In this document: positions 1-10,111 of the stretch, piece by piece | How positions within the stretch are numbered: the stretch's first letter is position 1 | Layout: the number at the start of each line of letters is the position of its first letter | Origin: Marinobacter salexigens | Lineage (GTDB): Bacteria; Pseudomonadota; Gammaproteobacteria; Pseudomonadales; Oleiphilaceae | DNA length: 64,000 nt | NCBI RefSeq assembly: GCF_002806945.1 | Contig: NZ_NIHC01000004.1 | Span: 372,001 to 436,000 of the forward strand | Direction: 5' to 3' | The notes under the pieces: model-generated | The model's database searches: none | Seen by the model: the letters and a program-made list of their open reading frames with translations, nothing else | Told to the model about the DNA's origin: nothing | Made by a program: the position numbers and the translations under genes

Positions 1-377
1 TGCTGGCTGAACACCATGCTTGAGCCAAACAGCCGGTCACTGATCCAACGATAGGGTGAGTCCTGGCTGCGCTTGCTGGCAGCCGCCATGGTACTGCCAT
101 CACTATCGACAATTCTGGCGTCAATGGTGGCCGGGTGTCGGAGGAGCCCGTGCAGCAACTCTTCAGCCAAGCGAATATCGATGTTATAGGCAATCTGGGA
201 AGCGGGGCTGTGGCTGATTTCTATCAGCGCTTGAATGTCTCCCTCCATGGAGTGCCGGGCGGCAAAGTAATCCAGGGTGATTTGTACAATATTAAGAATA
301 ACCCCAAGCACCATCGCGATCAAAACCGTGTCGCGGGTCAGGCGATACGAAAGGCGGTGTTTGAAGCCTTTAGTCAT
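1..377 (-). CDS. N-terminus of a membrane signalling protein (partial, cut by the window edge)
   Basis: The minus strand is open from an ATG at 377 to the window edge, giving about 125 residues. It begins with a basic stretch, then one hydrophobic segment (about residues 17-35, around LIAMVLGVILNIVQI), followed by a predicted extracytoplasmic part containing SHSPASQIAYNID. This is the usual start of a membrane sensor, with a TM helix and a periplasmic domain before the output domain. From memory it resembles the input region of GGDEF/EAL cyclic-di-GMP proteins, but the output domain lies outside the window, so a histidine kinase is equally possible. The start codon overlaps the stop of the upstream gene (ATGACTAA, 377 down to 370), so the two are probably translationally coupled. 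Confidence 0.6.
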   Translation of the reverse strand, partial: MTKGFKHRLSYRLTRDTVLIAMVLGVILNIVQITLDYFAARHSMEGDIQALIEISHSPASQIAYNIDIRLAEELLHGLLRHPATIDARIVDSDGSTMAAASKRSQDSPYRWISDRLFGSSMVFSQ

Positions 378-1143
378 CGTAGTCGGCTTTTTTCTTCCAA
401 TCTTCATCGTGAAGAAAATCGTCCCACTGTTTGTCGAGCTGTGAGCCAGATTCTGAAGCTTTGGCGTTATCCCCTTCTATGATCAGCGCTTCCAGCTCCT
501 TGATCCGTATTCTGAAGCTTTTGACTGCTTTAACGGCAAGCGGGTTGTCCTGGGATTTGCCCATTTCTGTACTGGCCAGATGGTAAGCGTGGATGGCTTT
601 GCGTATCTCGTTCTGACGGATAAGGTCGCGGGCCTGGAAAACATGCAAATCGGCATGAGTTTTGTGTACCAGAAACAAAATGTACTTGAGGTTTTTCCTG
701 GCTGTTGCGCCGTCTATGCGGCCACTTTTGTGCATGGATTCAATCAGTTTGAACAGGTTTTGCAGCAGCTCTTTGGCGTAGTTCGATTTCTCAACTGAGT
801 CGATCTTTACAGGCCTTACCTCGTCGCGGTTTTCCCGAACCAGGGTTTTTCTTTGTTGTGCAGACTCGCGCCACTTCCCGATGGGCAGGTCAGATTTGAG
901 GCCGGCCAGGTCATTGCAGATATCTTCCATGCGTTTGAGCAATAAAAGCTTGAGTTCAGGAGTCAGATATTGCCCGGGAATATCAGAAAGAAGGCGGTCA
1001 CACCGCTTATAGTTGTCTCTGAGCGCATTGATTTTCCGAAGACGCTCAATTCGTGCCTTTTCGCGCATTTGACTGACGACAATAACGACAATCGATATTA
1101 CAACAATGGCTGCCAAGGCAAGAACAATAGTAGTGGTATTCAT
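370..1143 (-). CDS. Conserved-looking hypothetical protein with N-terminal membrane anchor
   Basis: A 257-residue protein that I do not recognise. Residues about 5-24 are strongly hydrophobic (TIVLALAAIVVISIVVIVVS) and are followed directly by a basic, charged stretch (REKARIERLRK), so it is probably a single-pass anchor with a cytoplasmic body. The rest is rich in Lys, Glu, Arg and Leu and looks helical, with likely coiled-coil or helical-repeat segments at about 60-130 and 170-225. The C-terminus is acidic and then Lys/Asp rich. It has no catalytic motif that I can see. It overlaps the next gene by 8 nt (ATGACTAA), so it may act with that membrane signalling protein as an accessory or scaffold; this is inference from position only. 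Confidence 0.7.
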   Translation of the reverse strand: MNTTTIVLALAAIVVISIVVIVVSQMREKARIERLRKINALRDNYKRCDRLLSDIPGQYLTPELKLLLLKRMEDICNDLAGLKSDLPIGKWRESAQQRKTLVRENRDEVRPVKIDSVEKSNYAKELLQNLFKLIESMHKSGRIDGATARKNLKYILFLVHKTHADLHVFQARDLIRQNEIRKAIHAYHLASTEMGKSQDNPLAVKAVKSFRIRIKELEALIIEGDNAKASESGSQLDKQWDDFLHDEDWKKKADYDD

Positions 1144-1387
1144 TTTAGTGTGATAACCCCGGCTTAATGGCGAGCAAGACTCGCGACAGAATTCTGGCGC
1201 GGCAGACCGATACTTCCGACAAGTGTCAGAAAGATTAGCAGAAATTCCGCATTGAATCCTGAATCATAAATGAAAGATCGTTTTGTTTATTGATTCTGTG
1301 AATTGTTCGCATGCTGTATATTAAAGGAATGAATGGTCGCGAGGCATGTATTCGGCCAATGGTTTTCCTTATGTCCGGGAGTTGCTT

Positions 1388-2407
1388 ATGAATCTTTCAC
1401 GTATTGATCTCAACCTGCTTGTTTATCTTGATGTTTTGCTGAGGGAGCGTAACGTAACCAAAGCGGCAAATCATCTTGGTATTACCCAGCCGGCAATGAG
1501 CAACAGCCTGCGCCGTTTGCGGAATTTGTTTGGAGATCCTTTGCTGGTGCGAACAAGCGAAGGCATGACCGCTACAGAGCGCGCACAAGAACTGCAGCCG
1601 TTGGTAAGAGGTATCCTGGCTGACATTGAGCAGGCAGTGCAGGAAAAAACGCCTTTTGAAGCCCTTGAAAGCCAAAGGGTGTTTCGCATTATGGCCAGTG
1701 ACTATGCAGAATCCTGTCTGATGCCCAGGGTATTACGGCGAATCCGGCAGGAGGCGCCCCATGTAACTCTGGACGTTCTGACTCCGAGTGATGTCAGTTT
1801 TCTGGATGTGGAGCAGGGGCGTCTGGACATGGCCATTAACCGATTTGACAAAATCCCCCAATCGTTTCACCAGAAAACACTGTGGATCGAGTACTTTGCC
1901 TGTTTAATGAATGCCCGGAACCCGATACTCAAGCAGCCTTTTACCTTGGATACCTATTTGGATGCCAGCCATATATGGGTTAGCAAAACCGGCTTTGGTG
2001 TAGGTGTCGGGGTGAACCCGAACGATGTGCAACGGCTTGGTTGGGTTGATGAGGCTCTGACTCGCATGGGTAGCAAACGCCAGATTTCAGTGTTCACCCG
2101 GCATTATCAGTCAGCGATGCTGCTAGCGGAGCAGCACGATCTCATTGCCACGCTGCCGTCCCGGGCTGCCTGGCTGCAAAAAGACAATGCCAACCTGGTT
2201 GTAAAGATTCCACCTTTTGAGATTCCCCCTTTCGAATTGAAAATGGCTTGGAGCCCATTGTTGCAGCATAACTCGGACCATCAGTGGCTGCGTCGGTTGA
2301 TAACAGAGGTGGCGGAAGAGGTTGATGAAGAGTTTGCACCCTTTGGAGCACGCTTTGAGTCGGCAGACACGCCCATGGCGCACCAATCAGATAGGGAGTT
2401 CCCGTAG
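1388..2407 (+). CDS. LysR-family transcriptional regulator
   Basis: A 339-residue regulator. The N-terminal winged helix-turn-helix (about residues 5-65) shows the LysR pattern, with RIDLNLLVYLDVLLRERNVT and then an AANHLGITQPAMSNSLRRLR recognition helix. The remainder is a substrate-binding-like effector domain. The arrangement resembles the NodD/LeuO side of the family. I chose the ATG at 1388 over an upstream in-frame start at 1346 because GGGAG sits 6 nt before it and the LysR domain begins right there. Its 3' end overlaps the convergent GNAT gene by 21 bp. The upstream gap (1144-1387) is shared with a divergent gene. The target and effector cannot be told from the sequence. Confidence 0.9.
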   Translation: MNLSRIDLNLLVYLDVLLRERNVTKAANHLGITQPAMSNSLRRLRNLFGDPLLVRTSEGMTATERAQELQPLVRGILADIEQAVQEKTPFEALESQRVFRIMASDYAESCLMPRVLRRIRQEAPHVTLDVLTPSDVSFLDVEQGRLDMAINRFDKIPQSFHQKTLWIEYFACLMNARNPILKQPFTLDTYLDASHIWVSKTGFGVGVGVNPNDVQRLGWVDEALTRMGSKRQISVFTRHYQSAMLLAEQHDLIATLPSRAAWLQKDNANLVVKIPPFEIPPFELKMAWSPLLQHNSDHQWLRRLITEVAEEVDEEFAPFGARFESADTPMAHQSDREFP

Positions 2408-3355
2408 TTCAAGGGAATTGTGACCAGTGTTCCACATACGCTGGAATTCTTCAGACAGCATCCGCACACGTCCGTTGTCGGAGAAGCCTGCAAATCCCGT
2501 TGGGCGGGTAAAGTCATGCCGATATAATACGCCTTCGCGGTCCGCAAGAAGGAATGGATGGTCTTCATGGGAGAGGTTACTGTTGATCAGCCTGAGGTCA
2601 ATACGACTGGGCAATCGCCGCATAAGCTCCACGAGTTGGTGACGGCGCTTTATCAGCGGCTTGTCATCATGGATCAGCAGGCGAATTTCACTGTGCCTAT
2701 GACGGCGGGCAAGGCCGGATATCAGTTCCCGGAACCTGGTGCGGTCATAAAGATCATGGTCCAGTATCCGGTCATACAGCCACAGCCGCTGGCTGGTTTG
2801 GCCAACCATAGAGTCCATCAGGCCAACAAGACTGCTCGCATCATCAAAGAGCCAGGAGTGGGCATCTGCACCCAGTTGCAAGGGCTTAGGTCTCTCCAAG
2901 CTGATTTTGAGCCCAATTAGCGCTGGTGCCAGACAGCGCATGTCCAAATGAGGTATGCCGGCATCGTCGTAGGGCTCGGAGCAAACATGAAACCCGGAGC
3001 GCTGATAAAACTCAATGGCGTGCTGCTGAGCAGACAGTTTTAATTCCTGGTACTCCCCGGCGGACGCTGTGATCAGGTGCTGAAGCAGAGCCTCACCGAT
3101 ACCTCGTCCGCGAAACTGCGGCAGTACGGCCATGCGCCCTATGTGGCCGGTTTCGTCCAGGGTTGAAAACAGTCTGGCCACGCCTGCCGGTGTGTTGTCT
3201 GGTAGCACCGCAAGAAAGTGATCGGCGATTTCGTCAGTGCTGTCCCATTCCAGCTCTGGCGGGACCCTCTGTTCTTCAACGAAGACTTTCTGGCGGATCT
3301 CCCGGATATGCCGCGGAGCAAGTTGCCAGCTGTATTTGCGAATCCTTATGGTCAT
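2387..3355 (-). CDS. GNAT acetyltransferase fused to an uncharacterised C-terminal domain
   Basis: A 322-residue two-part protein. Residues 1-140 form a GNAT N-acetyltransferase fold: RQKVFVEEQRVPPELEWD near the start, then GRMAVLPQFRGRGIGEALL, which carries the acetyl-CoA binding RGRGIG turn, then FYQRSGF. Residues about 150-322 form a second domain, well over 150 residues long, that is not part of GNAT. It has WLYDRILDHDLYD and, further on, RLINSNLSHEDHPFLLADR, reminiscent of phospholipase-D-like domains of unknown role. The gene starts 4 nt after the roxA stop and is the last gene of the long minus-strand run, so it is probably co-transcribed with roxA and purB. The substrate is unknown. 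Confidence 0.8.
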   Translation of the reverse strand: MTIRIRKYSWQLAPRHIREIRQKVFVEEQRVPPELEWDSTDEIADHFLAVLPDNTPAGVARLFSTLDETGHIGRMAVLPQFRGRGIGEALLQHLITASAGEYQELKLSAQQHAIEFYQRSGFHVCSEPYDDAGIPHLDMRCLAPALIGLKISLERPKPLQLGADAHSWLFDDASSLVGLMDSMVGQTSQRLWLYDRILDHDLYDRTRFRELISGLARRHRHSEIRLLIHDDKPLIKRRHQLVELMRRLPSRIDLRLINSNLSHEDHPFLLADREGVLYRHDFTRPTGFAGFSDNGRVRMLSEEFQRMWNTGHNSLELRELPI

Positions 3356-3359
3356 GGCT

Positions 3360-4511
3360 TCACTCGAAATATACAGAGCCTTGATTATAAAGGTTGGTCA
3401 GCAGGCCGAGCAGAGCGGAGTCTTCGGCAAATTGCTTTAGCGCGTCCTTGTCGATGCGCGCCCCGGCACATATTAAAGGCGCAAAAGGGCGTGCTTCGCC
3501 TCTGAGCAAGAATTGCTCACCGTCAACAAACAAGGCAGTTTCGTCGTTTATCTCGTGATACGCAAAGCGGGAACCTTCATTCCAGCGTAATTGCTCGCCC
3601 GCGCGCATGGCCTCCGCCAGGTCGTGATCAGTCGCAGGTTCGTCGGCTGGCACCACCACATCCATGTTTTTGGGTGCTGTAGCGTATTGCCCAAACCATA
3701 AGGCTAGCTGGCGCTTATCCTCAAGCTTCTCGGTCAGAATGGCTTGTAGCCGGTCAATTACCGTCGGGGCGATAGTGCCGGGGTTCTCCTGAACCTGCAG
3801 GTCCGGGTCATTCATGTGCTCATCAGCCCCGGGCTGATTACACAGGAAGTCGGTAAACCCCGTAAGCAGGTCGTCTATGGTAGGTGCACGAAACCCTACG
3901 GATAAGGTAATACAATCATTTTCGGCAATGCCGTGATGGCCAATACCCGGGGGTAGATACAGCATATCGCCGGGTTCCAGAGTGACGGTTTCTTCGCCTT
4001 CCCAGCTGCTGAGGATGCGTAGGGGCGTGCCGTCTACTCGGGGTGACGTTGCGTCGCAGCGACCACCGAACGTCCAGCGACGATTGCCCTGTCCTTGCAG
4101 CAGGAATACATCGTATTGATCGTAGTGAGGGCCTACGCTGCCACCCTTGGGCGCATAGCTGGCCATAATGTCGTCCAGGCGCCAGTTGGGAACAAAGCGA
4201 AAGTGCTCCAGTAGATCGGCAACCTCAGGAACCCAATGATCCAGCCCCTGAACCAGCAGTGTCCAATCTTGCGCCGGCAGCTTGCTGAATCGATCTTCCG
4301 GGAAGGGGCCGTTATGCAGCTGCCAGGGCTTACCGTTATCATTTTCGATAATGATGCGGGACTCCACACCCTCTTCGCAGGCAAGGCCCGCCAGTTCTTC
4401 TGCATCGACAGGGCACTGGAAGCCGGGAAATGCCTGGCGGATGACCAGAGGCTTTTTCTGCCAGTAGTCCCTCAGAAATTCCGAAGGCGAAAGTCCGCCA
4501 AGCATATCCAT
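3360..4511 (-). CDS. roxA: Ribosomal protein L16 arginine 3-hydroxylase (JmjC/cupin oxygenase)
   Basis: A 383-residue Fe(II)/2-oxoglutarate oxygenase of the YcfD/RoxA type, which in E. coli hydroxylates an arginine of ribosomal protein L16. The metal-binding facial triad is visible: HYD (His129, Asp131) in VGPHYDQYDVFLLQGQG, and His192 in LYLPPGIGHHG. The N-terminus (FLRDYWQKKPLVIRQAFPG) is typical of the family, and the length is close to the E. coli protein (about 373). An upstream in-frame start at 4550 is rejected because it lies inside purB. The ATG at 4511 has GAGGAAG about 6 nt upstream. The gene lies 16 nt after purB and just before the GNAT gene in the same operon. Confidence 0.92.
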   Translation of the reverse strand: MDMLGGLSPSEFLRDYWQKKPLVIRQAFPGFQCPVDAEELAGLACEEGVESRIIIENDNGKPWQLHNGPFPEDRFSKLPAQDWTLLVQGLDHWVPEVADLLEHFRFVPNWRLDDIMASYAPKGGSVGPHYDQYDVFLLQGQGNRRWTFGGRCDATSPRVDGTPLRILSSWEGEETVTLEPGDMLYLPPGIGHHGIAENDCITLSVGFRAPTIDDLLTGFTDFLCNQPGADEHMNDPDLQVQENPGTIAPTVIDRLQAILTEKLEDKRQLALWFGQYATAPKNMDVVVPADEPATDHDLAEAMRAGEQLRWNEGSRFAYHEINDETALFVDGEQFLLRGEARPFAPLICAGARIDKDALKQFAEDSALLGLLTNLYNQGSVYFE

Positions 4512-4527
4512 GGTGCGCTTCCTCAAG

Positions 4528-5913
<1,386 letters not shown>

Positions 5914-5987
5914 TCAAAGAATCGAATCAGAAAAAAATGGGATAATCCATAATACACCAGCATGGCTGGTGAATCAGTCGCAACAGA

Positions 5988-6632
5988 TCAGTTATCAAAA
6001 GAGCGGTTGGCTTTCTCTGCGAGTTGCCGGGCATGCTGGATCACCTTGCGGCGTGCCAGAATCAGTTGCCAGCGGCGTCCTCCGGATTGCCTCCAGAGCA
6101 CTGCTGAGCGGATGCCCGCAAGCAGGAGTGCGCGAACTTTTGCTGCATTATCATCCTGTTGTAGCAATGATGGGTTACCGCTAACCTGGATGCGCAGGCT
6201 GAAGGTGCTGATGGTATCTGTGTAAATAGAGGCCAGATTGCTGATCAGGTTCGGATGCACAAAACCAAAATGACTGGCGGTGTGCCGGGCCTGCTCAATG
6301 CGGCTGCCAATCACTTGCAGCATATCCTTGTTCCGGTTGAGCTTGGATTCCAGGTGAATGAGGTTCAGTACATAGCGCAGCACCTCGATATCCTGCTGTT
6401 TTTTTTGTTCGCTCATAACCGCCGAAAGCGTAATCAGGCCTTCACGAATATCCGTCAATTCACCGCCATAAACATCAAGGGTGTTAGCGGGTTGGGTGGC
6501 AAACAGTGAGCGCAGGCAGGTTTCCATGCTGGTTTGGTTACAGCTACCGTTATTGGCAATTTGCTGGACCAGGTTGGCAGCTTGAAATACGCCCGCAAGT
6601 GCAAGGGTCTGGTCGTGTATCGACCGGCTCAT
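5988..6632 (-). CDS. hflD: High frequency lysogenization protein HflD homologue
   Basis: A 214-residue all-helical protein of the HflD/YcfC family (E. coli HflD is of similar size). In E. coli it is a peripheral membrane protein that influences lambda CII stability; its housekeeping role is poorly defined. Features include [20 protein letters not shown] at the N-terminus and RLQ/RIQ-type helices, with [19 protein letters not shown] near the C-terminus, matching the family layout. The start codon overlaps the mnmA stop by 4 nt (ATGA at 6632-6629), so translation is coupled. The mnmA-hflD-purB order supports the call. Confidence 0.92.
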   Translation of the reverse strand: MSRSIHDQTLALAGVFQAANLVQQIANNGSCNQTSMETCLRSLFATQPANTLDVYGGELTDIREGLITLSAVMSEQKKQQDIEVLRYVLNLIHLESKLNRNKDMLQVIGSRIEQARHTASHFGFVHPNLISNLASIYTDTISTFSLRIQVSGNPSLLQQDDNAAKVRALLLAGIRSAVLWRQSGGRRWQLILARRKVIQHARQLAEKANRSFDN

Positions 6633-7804
6633 AGGTGAGAGTCCTGAGTATGTGCAATGCGATCTGGCAGGGCTTCTCCGTCGCGCCAGGTTTCCGTAAT
6701 AACGCCACCACCCAAGCAGATGTCACCGTCATAAAAAACAACGGACTGCCCCGGTGTTACAGCTCTTTGGGGAGCATCAAAAACAACTTGCACACCGCCG
6801 TCAATTACTGTGACTTCACAGGCCTGGTCCGGTTGACGATAGCGAGTTTTTGCCATACAGCGAAAGGACTCTGCTGGCGGCTCACCGGCAACCCAGTCGA
6901 TCGGGTCGGAGAGTAAACCGCGAGAGAAAAGAAGTGGGTGATGCTTGCCCTGTACTGCAAGCAATACGTTGCGGTTCAGATCTTTCTCGGCCACGTACCA
7001 AGGCTCATCACTGAAGTTACTCAACCCACCGATACCAAGGCCTTGGCGCTGACCAATGGTGTGATACATAAGGCCCTGGTGACGGCCGATTTTAATACCA
7101 TCCGGGGTTTCAATGTCACCTGGTTGCGCTGGCAAATACTGTTTCAGGAAGTCGCTGAATTTGCGCTCTCCAATAAAACAGATGCCAGTGGAGTCTTTTT
7201 TATCATGGGTGATGAACCCTTGTTGCTCAGCAATCCTGCGAACTTCGGGCTTTTCCAGTTCACCTACGGGGAACAGGGTTCGAGCGATTCGATCACCTGA
7301 CACTGCATGCAGGAAGTAGCTCTGATCTTTGTTGCCATCCAGACCCTTTAGCAAATAAGCTTTACCTGAGCCGTCTGAAAGCGGGCGCTGGCGGGTATAG
7401 TGCCCGGTAGCGATATAGTCAGCACCCAAGGTGATGGCGTAGTCAAGAAATGCCCGGAACTTGACCTCTTTGTTGCAAAGAATGTCCGGGTTAGGGGTGC
7501 GGCCCGCTTTATATTCAGACAGGAAGTGCTCGAAAACACGATCCCAGTATTCAGCGGCAAAACTCGCAGTATGGAGTTTGATTCCGATAGCATCGGCCAC
7601 AGCTTGGGCATCTGCCAGATCGGTCATGGCAGTACAGTATTCGGTGCCGTCATCTTCATCCCAGTTCTTCATGAACAGGCCTTCGACCTGATACCCCTGA
7701 TCCTTTAATAGCCAGGCCGCAACCGATGAGTCGACACCGCCGGACATACCGACGATAACTTGGGCGTTTTCGGGTGAGCGGGATTGGGAAGATGTATTCG
7801 TCAT
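6629..7804 (-). CDS. mnmA: tRNA-specific 2-thiouridylase MnmA
   Basis: A 391-residue enzyme that makes 2-thiouridine at the wobble U34 of tRNA Lys, Glu and Gln, using sulfur relayed to a catalytic cysteine. It shows the ATP pyrophosphatase P-loop [16 protein letters not shown] (about residues 18-33), the first catalytic Cys in [16 protein letters not shown] (Cys110) and the second in [12 protein letters not shown] (Cys209). A GTG further upstream (7852) would add 16 residues. I prefer the ATG at 7804 because homologues begin close to the P-loop, although neither start has a strong ribosome binding site. It is flanked by nudJ upstream and overlaps hflD downstream. Confidence 0.95.
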   Translation of the reverse strand: MTNTSSQSRSPENAQVIVGMSGGVDSSVAAWLLKDQGYQVEGLFMKNWDEDDGTEYCTAMTDLADAQAVADAIGIKLHTASFAAEYWDRVFEHFLSEYKAGRTPNPDILCNKEVKFRAFLDYAITLGADYIATGHYTRQRPLSDGSGKAYLLKGLDGNKDQSYFLHAVSGDRIARTLFPVGELEKPEVRRIAEQQGFITHDKKDSTGICFIGERKFSDFLKQYLPAQPGDIETPDGIKIGRHQGLMYHTIGQRQGLGIGGLSNFSDEPWYVAEKDLNRNVLLAVQGKHHPLLFSRGLLSDPIDWVAGEPPAESFRCMAKTRYRQPDQACEVTVIDGGVQVVFDAPQRAVTPGQSVVFYDGDICLGGGVITETWRDGEALPDRIAHTQDSHL

Positions 7805-7855
7805 GATAATTCGGGGCACCGGTGAAAAACGCGATAGTTTACCATTTCGCACCGG

Positions 7856-8305
7856 TTACGTCTGCGAATCAGCGATCACATCCAATGGAAAGCATCGACC
7901 ACTTCGGTAATCCTCTATGCTTTTGAGAACCAGAGGGCTGCGCAACTTGTCACCTAGCTGCCGAATGTCGTCGAGTGATAGCCAGTGCGCAGCAATAATG
8001 CCTTTGTCCAACTCATCGGTTACCTGCTGTTGTGCCTTGCCAATAAAACAGAAGCGGTAGTAGGTCACTCCGTTTGCCGGTGCTTTATAAGTATAAAAGC
8101 CCAGAAAGTGTTCGGGCTCAATTTCCCAGCCGGTTTCCTCCAGAGCTTCACGTCGAACAGCATCCAGAATGGGTTCGTCTTCCTCAACATGGCCAGCTGG
8201 CTGATTGAAGACAATTTTACCACTGCTGCGCTCTTCAACCATCAGAAAGCGGCCTTGGGTATCTTCAACCACCACGGCTACCGTTGCGTGTGGGGTCCAG
8301 GTCAT
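7856..8305 (-). CDS. nudJ: Nudix hydrolase, NudJ-type phosphatase
   Basis: A 149-residue Nudix hydrolase. The Nudix box is complete: it runs from Gly38 ([20 protein letters not shown]) to Trp60, with the metal-binding REALEE core at 52-57. E. coli NudJ acts on thiamine diphosphate precursors and on nucleoside di- and triphosphates; the same substrate range is assumed, not shown. The position immediately upstream of mnmA and the 4-nt overlap with rluE (ATGA at 8305-8302) match the E. coli rluE-nudJ-mnmA order, which is the main reason for choosing this Nudix subfamily. Confidence 0.9.
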   Translation of the reverse strand: MTWTPHATVAVVVEDTQGRFLMVEERSSGKIVFNQPAGHVEEDEPILDAVRREALEETGWEIEPEHFLGFYTYKAPANGVTYYRFCFIGKAQQQVTDELDKGIIAAHWLSLDDIRQLGDKLRSPLVLKSIEDYRSGRCFPLDVIADSQT

Positions 8306-9024
8306 GGGTTTCGTCCTCTCCTTGGTTTGCTGGTCGAGTGCTTGTGTCTCGGGCGTTTTCCGGGTTGTGAGGTTGCAGGTAAGTGGATGGGTATTGTTCG
8401 GGATTCGCCCGGTGCAAGCCCATCCAGCGACCAGTCGCCAATACGATAGCGGATCAGTCGTAATGTTGGAAACCCGACGGCGGCGGTCATTCTCCGAACT
8501 TGCCTGTTACGCCCTTCGGTGATGGTCAGTTCAAGCCAGCTCGTGGGTACTGTGTTGCGTTGGCGCACTGGTGGAACCCGGGGCCAGATGTCCGGTTCTG
8601 CTATTTGTCTGGCTTTTGCTGGCCGTGTGGGCCCGTCTTTGAGCGTCACGCCTTGAGCGAGCTTGTCTATAGCGTTGTTTGAAATGCTGCCTTCAACCTG
8701 AACCCAATAGGTTTTTGGTACCTTCTGCCCAGGCGAGGCAATTCGGTGTTGGAGCATGCCATCACTGGTAAGTAGCAGAAGCCCCTCGGAATCGTAATCC
8801 AGCCGTCCTGCTGGGTAGATGCCCGGAATGCGAATCCAGTCAGCAAGAGTGCCCCGTGGCTTTTGCCTGCCAGCCATGGATTCATCAGTAAACTGACAGA
8901 GCACCTGGAAGGGTTTGTTGAATAGAATGAGGTCTGCCACAGAGTCGGCTCCAGGGCGGTGTAACAGTATGCGGCGATAAAGGTTACGCAGAAAAAGCAA
9001 GGTTTGAAAGCGCAAGGCAGACAT
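8302..9024 (-). CDS. rluE: 23S rRNA pseudouridine synthase RluE
   Basis: A 240-residue RsuA/RluB/E/F-type pseudouridine synthase. The catalytic aspartate lies in [16 protein letters not shown] (Asp76). The opening [14 protein letters not shown] and the late [20 protein letters not shown] are the other two family motifs. In E. coli RluE modifies U2457 of 23S rRNA. There is no N-terminal S4 domain, as expected for RluE and unlike RsuA or RluB. The C-terminal about 25 residues are rich in Arg, Lys, Pro and Ser and may be an RNA-binding tail. The start at 9024 has AAGGT about 6 nt upstream. It is the first gene of the run down to 2387. Confidence 0.92.
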   Translation of the reverse strand: MSALRFQTLLFLRNLYRRILLHRPGADSVADLILFNKPFQVLCQFTDESMAGRQKPRGTLADWIRIPGIYPAGRLDYDSEGLLLLTSDGMLQHRIASPGQKVPKTYWVQVEGSISNNAIDKLAQGVTLKDGPTRPAKARQIAEPDIWPRVPPVRQRNTVPTSWLELTITEGRNRQVRRMTAAVGFPTLRLIRYRIGDWSLDGLAPGESRTIPIHLPATSQPGKRPRHKHSTSKPRRGRNP

Positions 9025-9107
9025 ATTTACCTTGCGCGAATAATTAAGCCCACCGGGTTGGTCCGGCAGAAAGATTCAGTCTGCGGGGGGCTTACCTGAG
9101 GTGTTTA

Positions 9108-9404
9108 TCAGGAATTCGCGGCGCGAGATTGATAATGTCCTGGATCAGTTGCCGGCGCGGCCGCATCGGTTGCGCCCGCTTGCGTCTGCCCATCGGCCTG
9201 TTCATCGGGCACGATGTTCACAGCATGGACACCTTTGTCGCTAGGCTTTTTCTCGAAACTGACTGTCTGGCCTGCTTTCAGTGTCTTATAGCCATCCATC
9301 TGCACAGATGAAAAGTGGGCAAACAGGTCGTCACTGCAGCCATCTTCTATGATGAAACCGTACCCTTTGGCATTGTTGAACCACTTTACTTTGCCTCTTG
9401 GCAT
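9108..9404 (-). CDS. cspD: Cold-shock-domain protein, CspD-like, with C-terminal tail
   Basis: A 98-residue protein. Residues 1-68 are a full cold-shock domain: GKVKWFNNAKGYGFI (RNP1) and DDLFAHFSSVQMDGYKTL (RNP2) bind single-stranded nucleic acid. The last 30 residues are an Ala/Thr/Gln/Asp-rich low-complexity tail that ordinary CspA lacks. It lies divergent from clpS-clpA, the same place as E. coli cspD, an inhibitor of replication in stationary phase. That location, rather than sequence alone, supports the name. GGGGAG lies 6 nt before the ATG at 9404. Confidence 0.88.
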   Translation of the reverse strand: MPRGKVKWFNNAKGYGFIIEDGCSDDLFAHFSSVQMDGYKTLKAGQTVSFEKKPSDKGVHAVNIVPDEQADGQTQAGATDAAAPATDPGHYQSRAANS

Positions 9405-9730
9405 GATGAACTCCCCTGTTCTTTTGCTGTCACTTGTTGTTGTTAGTCATGAAAACCGGCTCTGAGTCTTAATTTTGCCAGTTTCAGTTGCACAACAATG
9501 TTACATGAAATGCTCATATGTTTACATTATTTAACACTACAGGTTAACTGTCGGCGAAAGCTTGGGTCGAGTCAATAGCCTGTATTGCGGTATTGTGTGG
9601 TTGAACCTAGTCCGGAAACGGTATCATGTTCGTATAGTTGATTATTTCACGCCCGGGTCTGGAACTGACTTGAAAACCCGGGACCAGGCAACCACATTAA
9701 TGATTGAAGGACACCGATAACCGGAAAAGA
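9405..9730. promoter_or_regulatory. Divergent control region between cspD and clpS
   Basis: This 326-bp region without a gene separates the two divergent units, so it must hold both promoters and the cspD leader. It is A/T-rich around 9475-9550. An inverted repeat lies at 9652-9658 (CCCGGGT) and 9676-9682 (ACCCGGG), about 50 bp before clpS. A seven-codon ORF-like stretch (ATG at 9700, stop TAA at 9718-9720) precedes clpS. I see no pair of -35/-10 boxes good enough to name. Confidence 0.4.
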
Positions 9731-10093
9731 ATGATGCGGACTATCGAAAATTCTCTACTAGTATTAAACCAAGGGGAGGAAGAACTGCCTGGGCGTCATG
9801 ATGAGCTCAGCGTTGCTCCCGAAAAGCCTGCACTGAAGCGTCCGGCACAATACAAGGTGATGCTTCTGAACGACGATTACACACCCATGGATTTTGTTGT
9901 GGATGTGTTGATGACATTCTTCGGAATGAATGAAGAAAAGGCGACGCAGGTGATGCTGCTCGTCCATACGCAAGGAAAAGCCGTATGCGGGGTTTATACC
10001 CGGGACATCGCGGAAACAAAGGCGGCACAGGTGAACCAGTATTCCTCTGAATGCGAACATCCGCTCCTTTGCGAGATTGAATGTGCAGACTGA
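9731..10093 (+). CDS. clpS: ATP-dependent Clp protease adaptor ClpS
   Basis: A protein of about 120 residues. ClpS hands N-degron substrates (N-terminal Leu, Phe, Tyr, Trp) to ClpAP. The core is clear: [20 protein letters not shown] carries the NDDYTPM motif, with Asn and Asp residues that contact the substrate amino terminus, followed by [16 protein letters not shown] with the conserved His, and [10 protein letters not shown] at the end. The N-terminal extension of about 35 residues is where ClpS inhibits or engages ClpA. The start is uncertain: ATGs at 9731 and 9734 follow GGAAAAG, and a TTG at 9704 is also in frame. clpA follows 18 nt later. Confidence 0.95.
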   Translation: MMRTIENSLLVLNQGEEELPGRHDELSVAPEKPALKRPAQYKVMLLNDDYTPMDFVVDVLMTFFGMNEEKATQVMLLVHTQGKAVCGVYTRDIAETKAAQVNQYSSECEHPLLCEIECAD

Positions 10094-10111
10094 TAGACGT
10101 TGGGGTGGCCT

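Noticed and set aside
1290..1320. LysR-type T-N11-A box in front of the LysR gene
   Set aside because: ATTCTGTGAAT is a short palindrome, but the match to a LysR box is no better than expected by chance in A/T-rich sequence.
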